Origin: Chitinophaga pinensis
Lineage (GTDB): Bacteria > Bacteroidota > Bacteroidia > Flavobacteriales_D > Crocinitomicaceae
Length of the DNA: 11,502 nt
Direction of reading: 5' to 3'
NCBI GenBank assembly: GCA_945868555.1
Contig: CAMBMC010000048.1
Location: forward strand, 1 to 11,502
This document shows, piece after piece, positions 1 through 5,253 of this stretch. Under the pieces are notes generated by a model. The model ran no database searches and had not been told where the DNA came from. It saw nothing but the letters and a program-made list of their open reading frames with translations. Numbering within the stretch: the first letter of the stretch is position 1; each line of letters starts with the position of its first letter. Position numbers and translations under genes: made by a program.

Positions 1-56
1 CTTCATTTTTAACTCTATAATTCTTAAACCTTCTAAGCTCAAAGATTGAAGTAGGT

Positions 57-105
57 TATTCTTCATTTTTAATTCTTCATTTTTAATTCTTCATTTTTAA
101 TTTTA
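57..105. repeat. 7-bp-periodic AT-rich tandem repeat (AATTCTT/CATTTTT)
   Basis: A 14-bp unit, TTCTTCATTTTTAA, is repeated three times without error at 59-72, 73-86 and 87-100. Each unit is two heptads, AATTCTT then CATTTTT, and the pattern extends imperfectly on both sides. A further CTTCATTTTTAA lies at 1-12. The heptads share the pattern MATTNNT with the arrays near 3820-4267. No coding or known regulatory role can be assigned. Confidence 0.8.
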
Positions 106-133
106 AAAGAAGCTTCTTTCGGGAGGTTTTTTT
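105..133 (+). terminator. Probable intrinsic terminator upstream of ettA
   Basis: The stretch 106-116 (AAAGAAGCTTC) can pair with 123-133 (GAGGTTTTTTT) as an 11-bp stem with three G-U wobbles and a six-base loop, TTTCGG. The 3' arm ends in seven T. This A-tract/T-tract form suits a Rho-independent terminator for a plus-strand gene left of the window. A competing fold is the perfect palindrome AAAGAAGCTTCTTT at 106-119. The wobbles lower confidence. Confidence 0.5.
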
Positions 134-157
134 ATGCAATTAACCTTGAGTTCGCAC

Positions 158-185
158 TTTTGATTGCTTCGATTTCTTACCTTTA
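158..185 (+). promoter_or_regulatory. Possible ettA operon promoter
   Basis: A TTTTG at 158-162 is followed, after 15 bp, by TACCTTTA at 178-185. This is close to the Bacteroidota promoter pattern (TTTG, then TAnnTTTG) but has A instead of the last G and a spacer slightly shorter than usual. It would give a leader of about 15-20 nt before the ATG at 206. It is a weak call, supported mainly by its position in front of a four-gene operon. Confidence 0.3.
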
Positions 186-205
186 TCCCGCACAAAATTT
201 ATTCA

Positions 206-1888
206 ATGTCAGACGATAAAAAGATCATTTTCTCCATGGTAGGTGTGTCAAAAACAACACCTCTAGGAAAACAAATCATTAAAAATATTTATTTGTCCTT
301 CTTCTATGGGGCAAAAATTGGAATCATCGGTTTGAATGGTTCAGGGAAATCCACGGTGATGAAAATCATTGCAGGCCTTGACAATACATTCCAAGGAGAT
401 GTAGTTTTTTCGCCAGGTTATACTGTTGGATATTTGCCGCAAGAGCCAGACTTGGATTTGACCAAAACGGTGAAGGAAATTGTGATGGAGGGAGCACAGG
501 ATGTCGTAGATGTACTCAAAGAATACGAAGAGATCAACAATGCCTTCATGGATGAGGAAATCCTGAACGATCCAGATAAAATGGACAAACTCATTGCGCG
601 TCAAGGAGTAGTTCAAGATAAAATCGATGCGATGGATGCTTGGGAGTTGGACAGCAAGTTGGAACGAGCGATGGATGCCTTGCGTTGTCCGCCGGACGAC
701 CAGTTGATCGCAACACTTTCTGGAGGTGAGAAACGCCGTGTGGCCTTGTGCCGTTTGTTGCTTCAAAATCCTGACATCCTACTTTTGGATGAACCTACCA
801 ACCACTTGGATGCGGAATCGATTGACTGGTTGGAACAACACTTACAACAATACCAAGGAACAGTGATTGCTGTAACCCACGACCGTTATTTCTTGGACAA
901 TGTGGCGGGTTGGATTCTTGAGCTTGATCGAGGCGAAGGAATTCCGTGGAAAGGAAATTACACGTCGTGGCTCGAACAAAAAGGAAACCGCTTGAAGGAT
1001 GAGGAAAAGACCGAATCGAAGCGTCAGAAAATGTTGGCGCGAGAGCTTGAATGGGTGCGCATGAATCCGAAAGGACGTCACGCGAAGAACAAAGCCCGTT
1101 TGACCAACTACGATAAAATGTTATCAGAAGACTTGAAAGACAAAGAAGCATTGTTGGAAATTCCGATTCCGAACGGACCTCGATTGGGAAACAACGTGAT
1201 CAACGCAGCCCATGTGGCGAAGTCCTTTGGTGAGAAATTGCTGTATGATGATTTGAACTTTAACCTTCCACCAGCAGGAATTGTTGGAATAATCGGTCCA
1301 AATGGTGCGGGTAAAACAACCATCTTCAAGATGATCATGGATGAATTGCAACCAGATGGAGGTTCATTCGAAGTCGGTGAAACCGTGAAAATTGGCTATG
1401 TCGATCAAACTCACAAAGACATTCATCCCGACAAATCAGTTTTTGACGTGGTCTCGAATGGCTTGGAATACGTAGAAATAGGAACACAGAAAATCAATTC
1501 CAGGGCGTATTTGTCAAAATTCAACTTCAATGGAGCTGATCAAAACAAGAAAGTAGGCGTGCTGTCAGGTGGTGAACGTAACCGCTTGCACTTGGCCATG
1601 ACCTTGAAAACCGAAGCAAATGTCCTCTTGCTTGATGAGCCCACCAACGATATCGACATCAACACCTTGCGTGCCTTGGAAGAAGGAATTCAGAATTTTG
1701 CAGGTTGCGCTGTTGTCATTTCCCACGACCGTTGGTTCCTGGACCGAATTTGTACACACATCCTAGCTTTTGAAGGGGATTCTCAAGCCTATTGGTTCGA
1801 AGGATCGTACAGTGAATACGAAGAAGGAAAGAAGAAACGTTTGGGCGATGCAGGTCCAAAGCGCATCAAATACAGAAAATTGGTGTAA
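206..1888 (+). CDS. ettA: Energy-dependent translational throttle protein EttA (ABC-F ATPase)
   Basis: This is a 560-residue soluble ABC-F protein with two ATPase domains and no membrane segments. EttA binds the ribosomal E site and gates entry into elongation according to ATP/ADP ratio. Domain 1 has a Walker A GLNGSGKST at about 42-50, signature LSGGEKRRVA at 171-180 and Walker B ILLLDEPTNH with E196. Domain 2 has GPNGAGKTT at 364-372, LSGGERNRL at 453-461 and VLLLDEPTND with E478. An arm-like insertion lies at about 95-140 and a charged inter-domain linker at about 255-320. The ALRCPPDD motif at 158-165 is typical of EttA rather than other ABC-F proteins. Length matches the family (about 555). 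The ATG at 206 is chosen because the protein then begins MSDDKKIIFSM as in Bacteroidota EttA; an in-frame TTG at 164 would add 14 unlikely residues. It is the first gene of a four-gene operon. Confidence 0.95.
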   Translation: MSDDKKIIFSMVGVSKTTPLGKQIIKNIYLSFFYGAKIGIIGLNGSGKSTVMKIIAGLDNTFQGDVVFSPGYTVGYLPQEPDLDLTKTVKEIVMEGAQDVVDVLKEYEEINNAFMDEEILNDPDKMDKLIARQGVVQDKIDAMDAWELDSKLERAMDALRCPPDDQLIATLSGGEKRRVALCRLLLQNPDILLLDEPTNHLDAESIDWLEQHLQQYQGTVIAVTHDRYFLDNVAGWILELDRGEGIPWKGNYTSWLEQKGNRLKDEEKTESKRQKMLARELEWVRMNPKGRHAKNKARLTNYDKMLSEDLKDKEALLEIPIPNGPRLGNNVINAAHVAKSFGEKLLYDDLNFNLPPAGIVGIIGPNGAGKTTIFKMIMDELQPDGGSFEVGETVKIGYVDQTHKDIHPDKSVFDVVSNGLEYVEIGTQKINSRAYLSKFNFNGADQNKKVGVLSGGERNRLHLAMTLKTEANVLLLDEPTNDIDINTLRALEEGIQNFAGCAVVISHDRWFLDRICTHILAFEGDSQAYWFEGSYSEYEEGKKKRLGDAGPKRIKYRKLV

Positions 1889-2113
1889 ATGGATCCGCTA
1901 CACGGAATAACACTCGAACGCATCGTCACCGAGCTTCAAGAAGAACTCGGCTGGGAACACTTGGGCTATCTTGTGCCGATCAATTGTTTCAACCACGATC
2001 CTAGTGTAAAAAGCAGTTTGACGTTTTTAAGAAAAACTCCTTGGGCTCGAACAAAAGTAGAACAACTCTACATCGAACGGATCGTAGATTTTAAAAAGAA
2101 AAAAGAGAATTAA
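1889..2113 (+). CDS. VF530 family (DUF2132) small protein
   Basis: A 74-residue protein that matches, from memory, the VF530/DUF2132 family: PLHGITLERIVTELQEELGW at 3-22, then CFNHDPSVKSSLTFLRKTPW at 33-52 followed by ARTKVEQLYI. The family is a small compact helical fold, often annotated as a DNA-binding protein from structural work on the Vibrio fischeri member; its cellular role is not known to me. There is no signal peptide or membrane segment. The C-terminus is a lysine-rich tail (DFKKKKEN). The ATG follows the ettA stop codon directly with 0 nt between, so it is surely on the ettA transcript and probably relies on translational coupling. pepD begins 13 nt further on. Confidence 0.87.
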   Translation: MDPLHGITLERIVTELQEELGWEHLGYLVPINCFNHDPSVKSSLTFLRKTPWARTKVEQLYIERIVDFKKKKEN

Positions 2114-2126
2114 AAAATATAGCGCC

Positions 2127-3590
2127 ATGAGCAACGAAGTACGCAACCTAGAACCGAAAGCACTGTGGAACCATTTCGCAGATTTAAATGCCGTTCCACG
2201 TCCATCCAAAAAAGAGGAACGTGTGATTGATTTCATGATGAAATTTGGACAGTCCCTTGGACTTGAAACAAAAATGGATGCCATTCAAAATGTGATCATC
2301 AAGAAACCCGCAACAGCTGGGATGGAAGGTCGCGAAACCTTGATCTTGCAATCGCACTTGGATATGGTGCACCAGAAAAATGCAGATACGGTGTTTGACT
2401 TTGACGCTCAAGGCATTGAGATGATTGTTGAAGGAGATTGGGTGCGTGCCAACGGTACAACCTTGGGCGCAGACAACGGAATAGGGGTATCTACCATCAT
2501 GGCGATTTTGGCGTCAACCGACATTCCACATCCAGCATTGGAAGCAATGTTTACGATCGATGAAGAGACCGGGATGACTGGCGCAAAAGAATTGGATGGC
2601 TCAAATTTCCAGGGAAAAATCTTGTTGAATCTCGATACCGAAGACGATGACGAATTGTCGATTGGCTGTGCCGGTGGAATCGATACAAACACTTCGTATT
2701 CCTGCAAAACAACTGCAGTAGCGGAAGGGTCTCTTGTTCGCGAAATTCGCATGCGTGGTTTGCTTGGAGGACATTCCGGAATGGACATCGACAAAGGGAG
2801 AGGCAATGCCAATAAATTGATGACACGCATCTTGTACCACTTGGTTTCTGTAATGGATTTCCAATTGGTATCCTTTGATGGAGGAAGTTTGCGCAATGCA
2901 ATCCCGAGAGAAGCATCCGCAGTAGTGGCTTTTGATAAAGAAGCATTGAAACACTTCGAAGCAGAAATCGCTAAGATTTCAAACGAGATCCGTGTTGAAT
3001 TTTCTACCGTTGAATCTGCCTTGACGATAAGCTTACACGAAGCATCTTCTTCGGGTTCAGCTGTTGATCATGCAGAATTCGTGAAAATCTTGAACACCTT
3101 GTACAGCGTTCCAAACGGTGTGTACCGCATGAGTCCAGACATTGAAGGATTGGTAGAAGCCTCTTCAAGCTTGGCCCGTGTGATCATTACCAATGGTGAA
3201 TTTACCACGCAGTCATTGCAACGCAGTTCAGTGGAAACCTCCAAAGGGGACGTAGCCAACACCATTCGTGCGGCCTTTGAAAACATGGGATGTGCGGTGG
3301 TTCAATCGGGAGATTATCCTGGATGGCAGCCGAACCGAAATTCCCGCATCTTGAATTTGATGGCCGACCTTTACCGTGAAATGTACAAAGAGGAACCAAA
3401 AATCAAGGCCTGTCACGCAGGATTGGAATGTGGAATCCTTGGAATCCATTTGCCAGGGGTAGACATGATTTCCTTCGGACCAAATATCCGTGCTGCGCAT
3501 TCGCCGGATGAAAAAGTACAAATCTCCTCCGTTCAAAAATTCTGGAAATATTTCTTGGAAACAGTGAACCGCACACCATTGGCACAGTGA
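2127..3590 (+). CDS. pepD: Aminoacyl-histidine dipeptidase (peptidase D, M20C)
   Basis: A 487-residue cytosolic di-zinc peptidase that hydrolyses Xaa-His and other dipeptides. All expected metal and catalytic residues are visible: H77 and D79 in LQSHLDM, bridging D116 in GADNGIG, the E146/E147 pair in IDEETGM, D170 in LLNLDTED and H458 in IRAAHSP. Each lies three residues before the E. coli PepD position as I recall it, and length agrees (485 in E. coli). The middle part, about 186-390, is the lid/dimerisation domain, with the GGHSGMDI motif at 214-221. No signal peptide is present. The ATG at 2127 lies 13 nt after the VF530 gene and gives the usual N-terminus. The stop codon overlaps the next start (TGATG), so the gene is inside the ettA operon and likely coupled to the DUF3820 gene. 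Confidence 0.96.
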   Translation: MSNEVRNLEPKALWNHFADLNAVPRPSKKEERVIDFMMKFGQSLGLETKMDAIQNVIIKKPATAGMEGRETLILQSHLDMVHQKNADTVFDFDAQGIEMIVEGDWVRANGTTLGADNGIGVSTIMAILASTDIPHPALEAMFTIDEETGMTGAKELDGSNFQGKILLNLDTEDDDELSIGCAGGIDTNTSYSCKTTAVAEGSLVREIRMRGLLGGHSGMDIDKGRGNANKLMTRILYHLVSVMDFQLVSFDGGSLRNAIPREASAVVAFDKEALKHFEAEIAKISNEIRVEFSTVESALTISLHEASSSGSAVDHAEFVKILNTLYSVPNGVYRMSPDIEGLVEASSSLARVIITNGEFTTQSLQRSSVETSKGDVANTIRAAFENMGCAVVQSGDYPGWQPNRNSRILNLMADLYREMYKEEPKIKACHAGLECGILGIHLPGVDMISFGPNIRAAHSPDEKVQISSVQKFWKYFLETVNRTPLAQ

Positions 3591-3814
3591 TGTCACCCGA
3601 AGATCAACGTGCACAACTTGAGAAATTAGCCAATACACGCATGCCATATGGGAAATACGAAGGGAAGCTCCTTGTGCATTTGCCTGAACCGTATTTGGTG
3701 TGGTACCGACAAAAAGGCTTTCCCAAAGGAACACTTGGCGATCAATTGCAGCTGATGTTGGAAATCAAGATCAATGGGCTGGAGGAGTTGATCTATCCAC
3801 TGATTAAAAAATAA
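3590..3814 (+). CDS. DUF3820 family small protein
   Basis: A 74-residue soluble protein with the full DUF3820 pattern: MPYGKYEGKLLVHLPEPYLV at 18-37, then WYRQKGFPKGTLGDQLQLML and EIKINGLEELIYPL. In Pfam, as I recall, the family carries the name putative quorum-sensing-regulated virulence factor; no biochemical activity is established to my knowledge, so none is assigned. The start is the ATG at 3590, whose A is the last base of the pepD TGA; an adjoining in-frame GTG at 3587 could also serve and adds one residue. This is the last gene of the ettA operon. No convincing terminator follows; repetitive DNA begins a few bases after the stop. Confidence 0.87.
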   Translation: MSPEDQRAQLEKLANTRMPYGKYEGKLLVHLPEPYLVWYRQKGFPKGTLGDQLQLMLEIKINGLEELIYPLIKK

Positions 3815-3819
3815 TTACG

Positions 3820-4043
3820 AATTACTAATGACTAGTTACTAATGGGGGTATGGTGGCTGCGCCTTAGTGGACATGGGAGGTGCGAATTATTAATTACTAA
3901 TGACTAGTTACTAATGGGGGTATGGTGGCTGCGCCTTGGTTGACATGGGAGGTGCGAATTTTTAATTACTAATTACTAATGACTAGTTACTAATGGGGTC
4001 CATGGTGGCTGCACCTTAGTTGACAAGAAAGGTTCAAATTATT
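3820..4043. repeat. Three tandem copies of a 72-79 bp intergenic repeat
   Basis: Copies begin at 3820, 3892 and 3971, giving periods of 72 and 79 bp. Each starts with 7-bp units (AATTACT, AATGACT, AGTTACT), runs into a GC-rich core (GGGGGTATGGTGGCTGCGCC, then ACATGGGAGGTGCG) and returns to an AT-rich tail. Copies 1 and 2 differ at two core positions; copy 3 is more decayed (GGTCC, GCACC, ACAAGAAAGGTTC). The extra 7 bp before copy 3 is exactly one more AATTACT heptad. In copies 1 and 2 GCGCC and GGTGC can pair across the core, so a weak hairpin is possible. There is no spacer variety and no cas gene, so this is not CRISPR. Confidence 0.9.
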
Positions 4044-4138
4044 AATTATTAGTTATTTACCCTAGTATCGTTCCCGTTCTGATTTTACCGAGGTGAAATC
4101 GTAGACTCGAATCCAAGAATTTCAAGCATTCAAAAACT

Positions 4139-4180
4139 CGTAATTGGTAATTCGTAATTGAACATCAATTCGTCATTGGT
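4139..4180. repeat. Heptad repeat array (CGTAATT / AATTCGT CATTGGT)
   Basis: Three heptads CGTAATT, GGTAATT, CGTAATT run at 4139-4159. After 7 bp, AATTCGT and CATTGGT follow at 4167-4180. The 16-mer TCAATTCGTCATTGGT at 4165-4180 recurs exactly at 4231-4246. The units fit the MATTNNT pattern of the other arrays in this window. Confidence 0.8.
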
Positions 4181-4203
4181 GGCATCGAGAGCCTCAGCCT
4201 CCA

Positions 4204-4267
4204 AATTCTTAATTCCTTTTATTGTGTTCGTCAATTCGTCATTGGTAATTCGTAATTAGTCATTCGT
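4204..4267. repeat. Heptad repeat array (AATTCGT/CATTGGT)
   Basis: AATTCTT and AATTCCT at 4204-4217 are followed, after a gap, by five contiguous heptads at 4233-4267: AATTCGT, CATTGGT, AATTCGT, AATTAGT, CATTCGT. The alternation of AATT- and CATT-type heptads is the same as in the array at 57-105, although the base content of the variable positions differs. Confidence 0.8.
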
Positions 4268-4362
4268 TTTGTTGACATTTCTAAATTATTTCACCCCAAA
4301 ATGAAACATTTGGAAAGCATGTCCGTAAATGTGTCAAGAAAACAACAAAACGACGATACGCC

Positions 4363-4539
4363 ATGACCGCACAAAAAGAAAAAATTGCACGATTCAAATT
4401 GTCACAACACAGACAAGCAGGAACAAAAAGTAAAATGAACATTTTTGAAGTCGCTCAACTGATGGATCAAATCCATTTCAGTACAAAAATTAAAGAAGCG
4501 CAAAAGCCATCGATATTCCACGGGGTAAACCCAAACTAA
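4363..4539 (+). CDS. Possible small basic protein, 58 residues, unknown
   Basis: An ATG at 4363 opens a 58-codon frame ending in TAA at 4537-4539. The predicted protein begins MTAQKEKIARFKLSQHRQAG and ends PSIFHGVNPN. It is Lys/Arg-rich in its first 24 residues, then has a stretch that could form an amphipathic helix (NIFEVAQLMDQIHF at 26-39). It has no signal peptide, membrane segment or family I recognise. In its favour, a strong intrinsic terminator starts 28 nt after the stop, marking the end of a real transcript, and its base composition is less repetitive than its surroundings. Against it, the frame is short, there is no ribosome-binding site (usual in this phylum), and the transcript could equally be a non-coding RNA of about 200-300 nt. 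No function is proposed. Confidence 0.4.
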   Translation: MTAQKEKIARFKLSQHRQAGTKSKMNIFEVAQLMDQIHFSTKIKEAQKPSIFHGVNPN

Positions 4540-4567
4540 GTCAGACCTTAGGTTACTGGAAAATAAA

Positions 4568-4602
4568 AGAGAGGGGAGTTTTTAATTCTCCTCTCTTTTT
4601 TT
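4568..4602 (+). terminator. Strong Rho-independent terminator
   Basis: AGAGAGGGGAG (4568-4578) pairs with TTCTCCTCTCT (4586-4596) over 11 bp, with two G-U wobbles and no bulge. The loop is TTTTTAA and seven T follow (4596-4602). An AAAATAAA tract precedes the stem. It would end the transcript carrying the small ORF at 4363-4539. Confidence 0.88.
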
Positions 4603-4873
4603 GTGCTCTATTTTTTTTGATGTATTCGATGCGTAAAAGGCAGTTTGAGTCCCGAAGTGTCGGGACGAGATGTAAGTGCGAGAACGTTTCAATCCTACGT
4701 CAATTAATTACGTTTTTAATTCAAGTCTCCAAACATTTGATACTCTCGAGTATCTTCGCTTTCTCTACTTGCCCAGATACTTCGGGATCTGCAATTGCTC
4801 AACGCTCTCGCTCTCACGCCCGCTCTGATTTTTCCCGTTGGGGTCGAACCTTTGTACCACTAAAGAAATAATT
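4603..4873. other. Non-coding region with a cluster of hairpins
   Basis: No supported gene. Three compact hairpins are visible: GTCCCGA-AGTG-TCGGGAC at 4649-4666 (7 bp, perfect); GATACT-CTCG-AGTATC at 4739-4754 (6 bp, perfect); and CAGATAC-TTCG-GGATCTG at 4774-4791 (one A-G mismatch, closed by a stable C(UUCG)G tetraloop). An 84-codon open frame crosses it but looks like chance. The region could be a decayed repeat element or part of a structured RNA; neither can be settled by eye. Confidence 0.5.
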
Positions 4874-4887
4874 ATTACATTTGTAAA
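4874..4887. promoter_or_regulatory. Dyad operator-like site upstream of the HTH gene
   Basis: ATTACATTTGTAAA contains the dyad TTACA-TT-TGTAA. The identical 14-mer occurs at 6480-6493. Its central TTTG (4880-4883) sits 19 bp before a TATAAT at 4903-4908, so it may also be the -33 element of the HTH gene promoter, and a protein bound here would block transcription. The core TACANNTGTA is the pattern known for BlaI/MecI/CopY-type repressors, while the neighbouring XRE protein is the other obvious candidate binder. Confidence 0.6.
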
Positions 4888-4910
4888 CAATCTATTGAAA
4901 TATATAATTT
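4880..4910 (+). promoter_or_regulatory. Probable promoter of the HTH gene, leaderless transcript
   Basis: TTTG at 4880-4883 and TATAATTT at 4903-4910 are spaced 19 bp apart, within the range known for Bacteroidota promoters; the -7 element is only partly like TAnnTTTG but contains a clean TATAAT. Transcription should start at about 4914-4916, which is the ATG itself (4915), so the mRNA is probably leaderless. Confidence 0.5.
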
Positions 4911-4921
4911 ACAAATGTCAA
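4908..4921. promoter_or_regulatory. Second, degenerate dyad over the HTH start codon
   Basis: TTTACAAATGTCAA is a degenerate copy of the same dyad in the opposite central orientation (TTTAC/GTCAA arms, four of five pairs). It covers the ATG at 4915. With the site at 4874-4887 it brackets the -7 box, as expected for autoregulation. The centres are 34 bp apart. Confidence 0.45.
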
Positions 4922-5253
4922 TACCTGAACGCATCAATCAAATCCTTAAAGACCAAGGAATTACACCGTCTGTGTTTGCTGACCGCATTGGAGTGCAGCG
5001 ATCGAATGTAAGCCACGTGTTGTCGGGTAGAAGCAAGCCAGGCTTAGACTTTCTTGAAAAGATCTTAAATCATTTCCCAGAGCTTGATGCACATTGGCTA
5101 ATTACCGGAAATGAGGGAGGGGCTGTTGTAAATCAGCGTATTGAAACCATAAACAACGAATCAAAGCCCCTGTCAGATTCAAAAGAAGTCACGAAAATTG
5201 TTGAGTTTTATTCGGATGGAACCTTTCAGGAATACCGACCTACGTCAAAATAA
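4915..5253 (+). CDS. XRE-family helix-turn-helix transcriptional regulator
   Basis: A 112-residue cytosolic DNA-binding protein. Residues about 5-62 form a Cro/CI-type (HTH_3) domain: PERINQILKDQG, then ITPSVFADRIGVQRSNVSHV with LSGRSKPGLDFLEKIL and FPELDAHWLITG. This is the usual form in Flavobacteriia. A flexible linker at 66-88 leads to a short tail, KIVEFYSDGTFQEYRP (94-109), a motif seen with this group of small Bacteroidota regulators. The start is firm: the HTH needs residues from PERI onward and no upstream frame exists. Two dyads flank its promoter, which suggests it controls itself. The gene runs into mnmA on the opposite strand, overlapping it by 14 nt (5240-5253), with no terminator between. 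Target genes are unknown; the shared dyad points to the mnmA/6572 promoter region. Confidence 0.87.
   Translation: MSIPERINQILKDQGITPSVFADRIGVQRSNVSHVLSGRSKPGLDFLEKILNHFPELDAHWLITGNEGGAVVNQRIETINNESKPLSDSKEVTKIVEFYSDGTFQEYRPTSK

Larger units (their letters stand above)
4044..4362. other. Non-coding region, mostly unassigned, with heptad arrays
   Basis: No gene is seen here. It contains an unassigned stretch at about 4061-4138 and two heptad arrays described separately. CCCGTTCTGATTTT at 4073-4086 matches 13 of 14 positions with CCCGCTCTGATTTT at 4819-4832, which hints at two decayed copies of one dispersed element. A loose inverted repeat, TTGACA (4272-4277) and TGTCAA (4332-4337), lies in front of the small ORF at 4363. 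A promoter for that ORF is likely in this stretch but no box matches well. Confidence 0.5.

Noticed and set aside
3228..3734. 168-codon minus-strand open frame
   Set aside because: It lies opposite pepD and the DUF3820 gene, both strongly supported, and its residue composition looks like a shadow translation.
3820..4043. CRISPR-like array
   Set aside because: The copies are whole-length tandem duplicates with no unique spacers, no 20-40 bp repeat/spacer rhythm and no cas genes.
4838..4862. GGTTCGACC-like T-arm on the minus strand, possible tRNA remnant
   Set aside because: The flanking bases do not form a T-stem and no acceptor, D or anticodon arm can be drawn.
4617..4871. 84-codon plus-strand open frame beginning MMYSMRKRQFESRS
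   Set aside because: It runs through hairpins and low-complexity text, has an Arg/Ser-rich chance-like composition, starts right after a strong terminator and shows no domain.
3815..4914. Mobile element or prophage remnant in the intergenic gap
   Set aside because: No transposase, integrase, terminal inverted repeats or target-site duplication can be seen; only short repeats are present.
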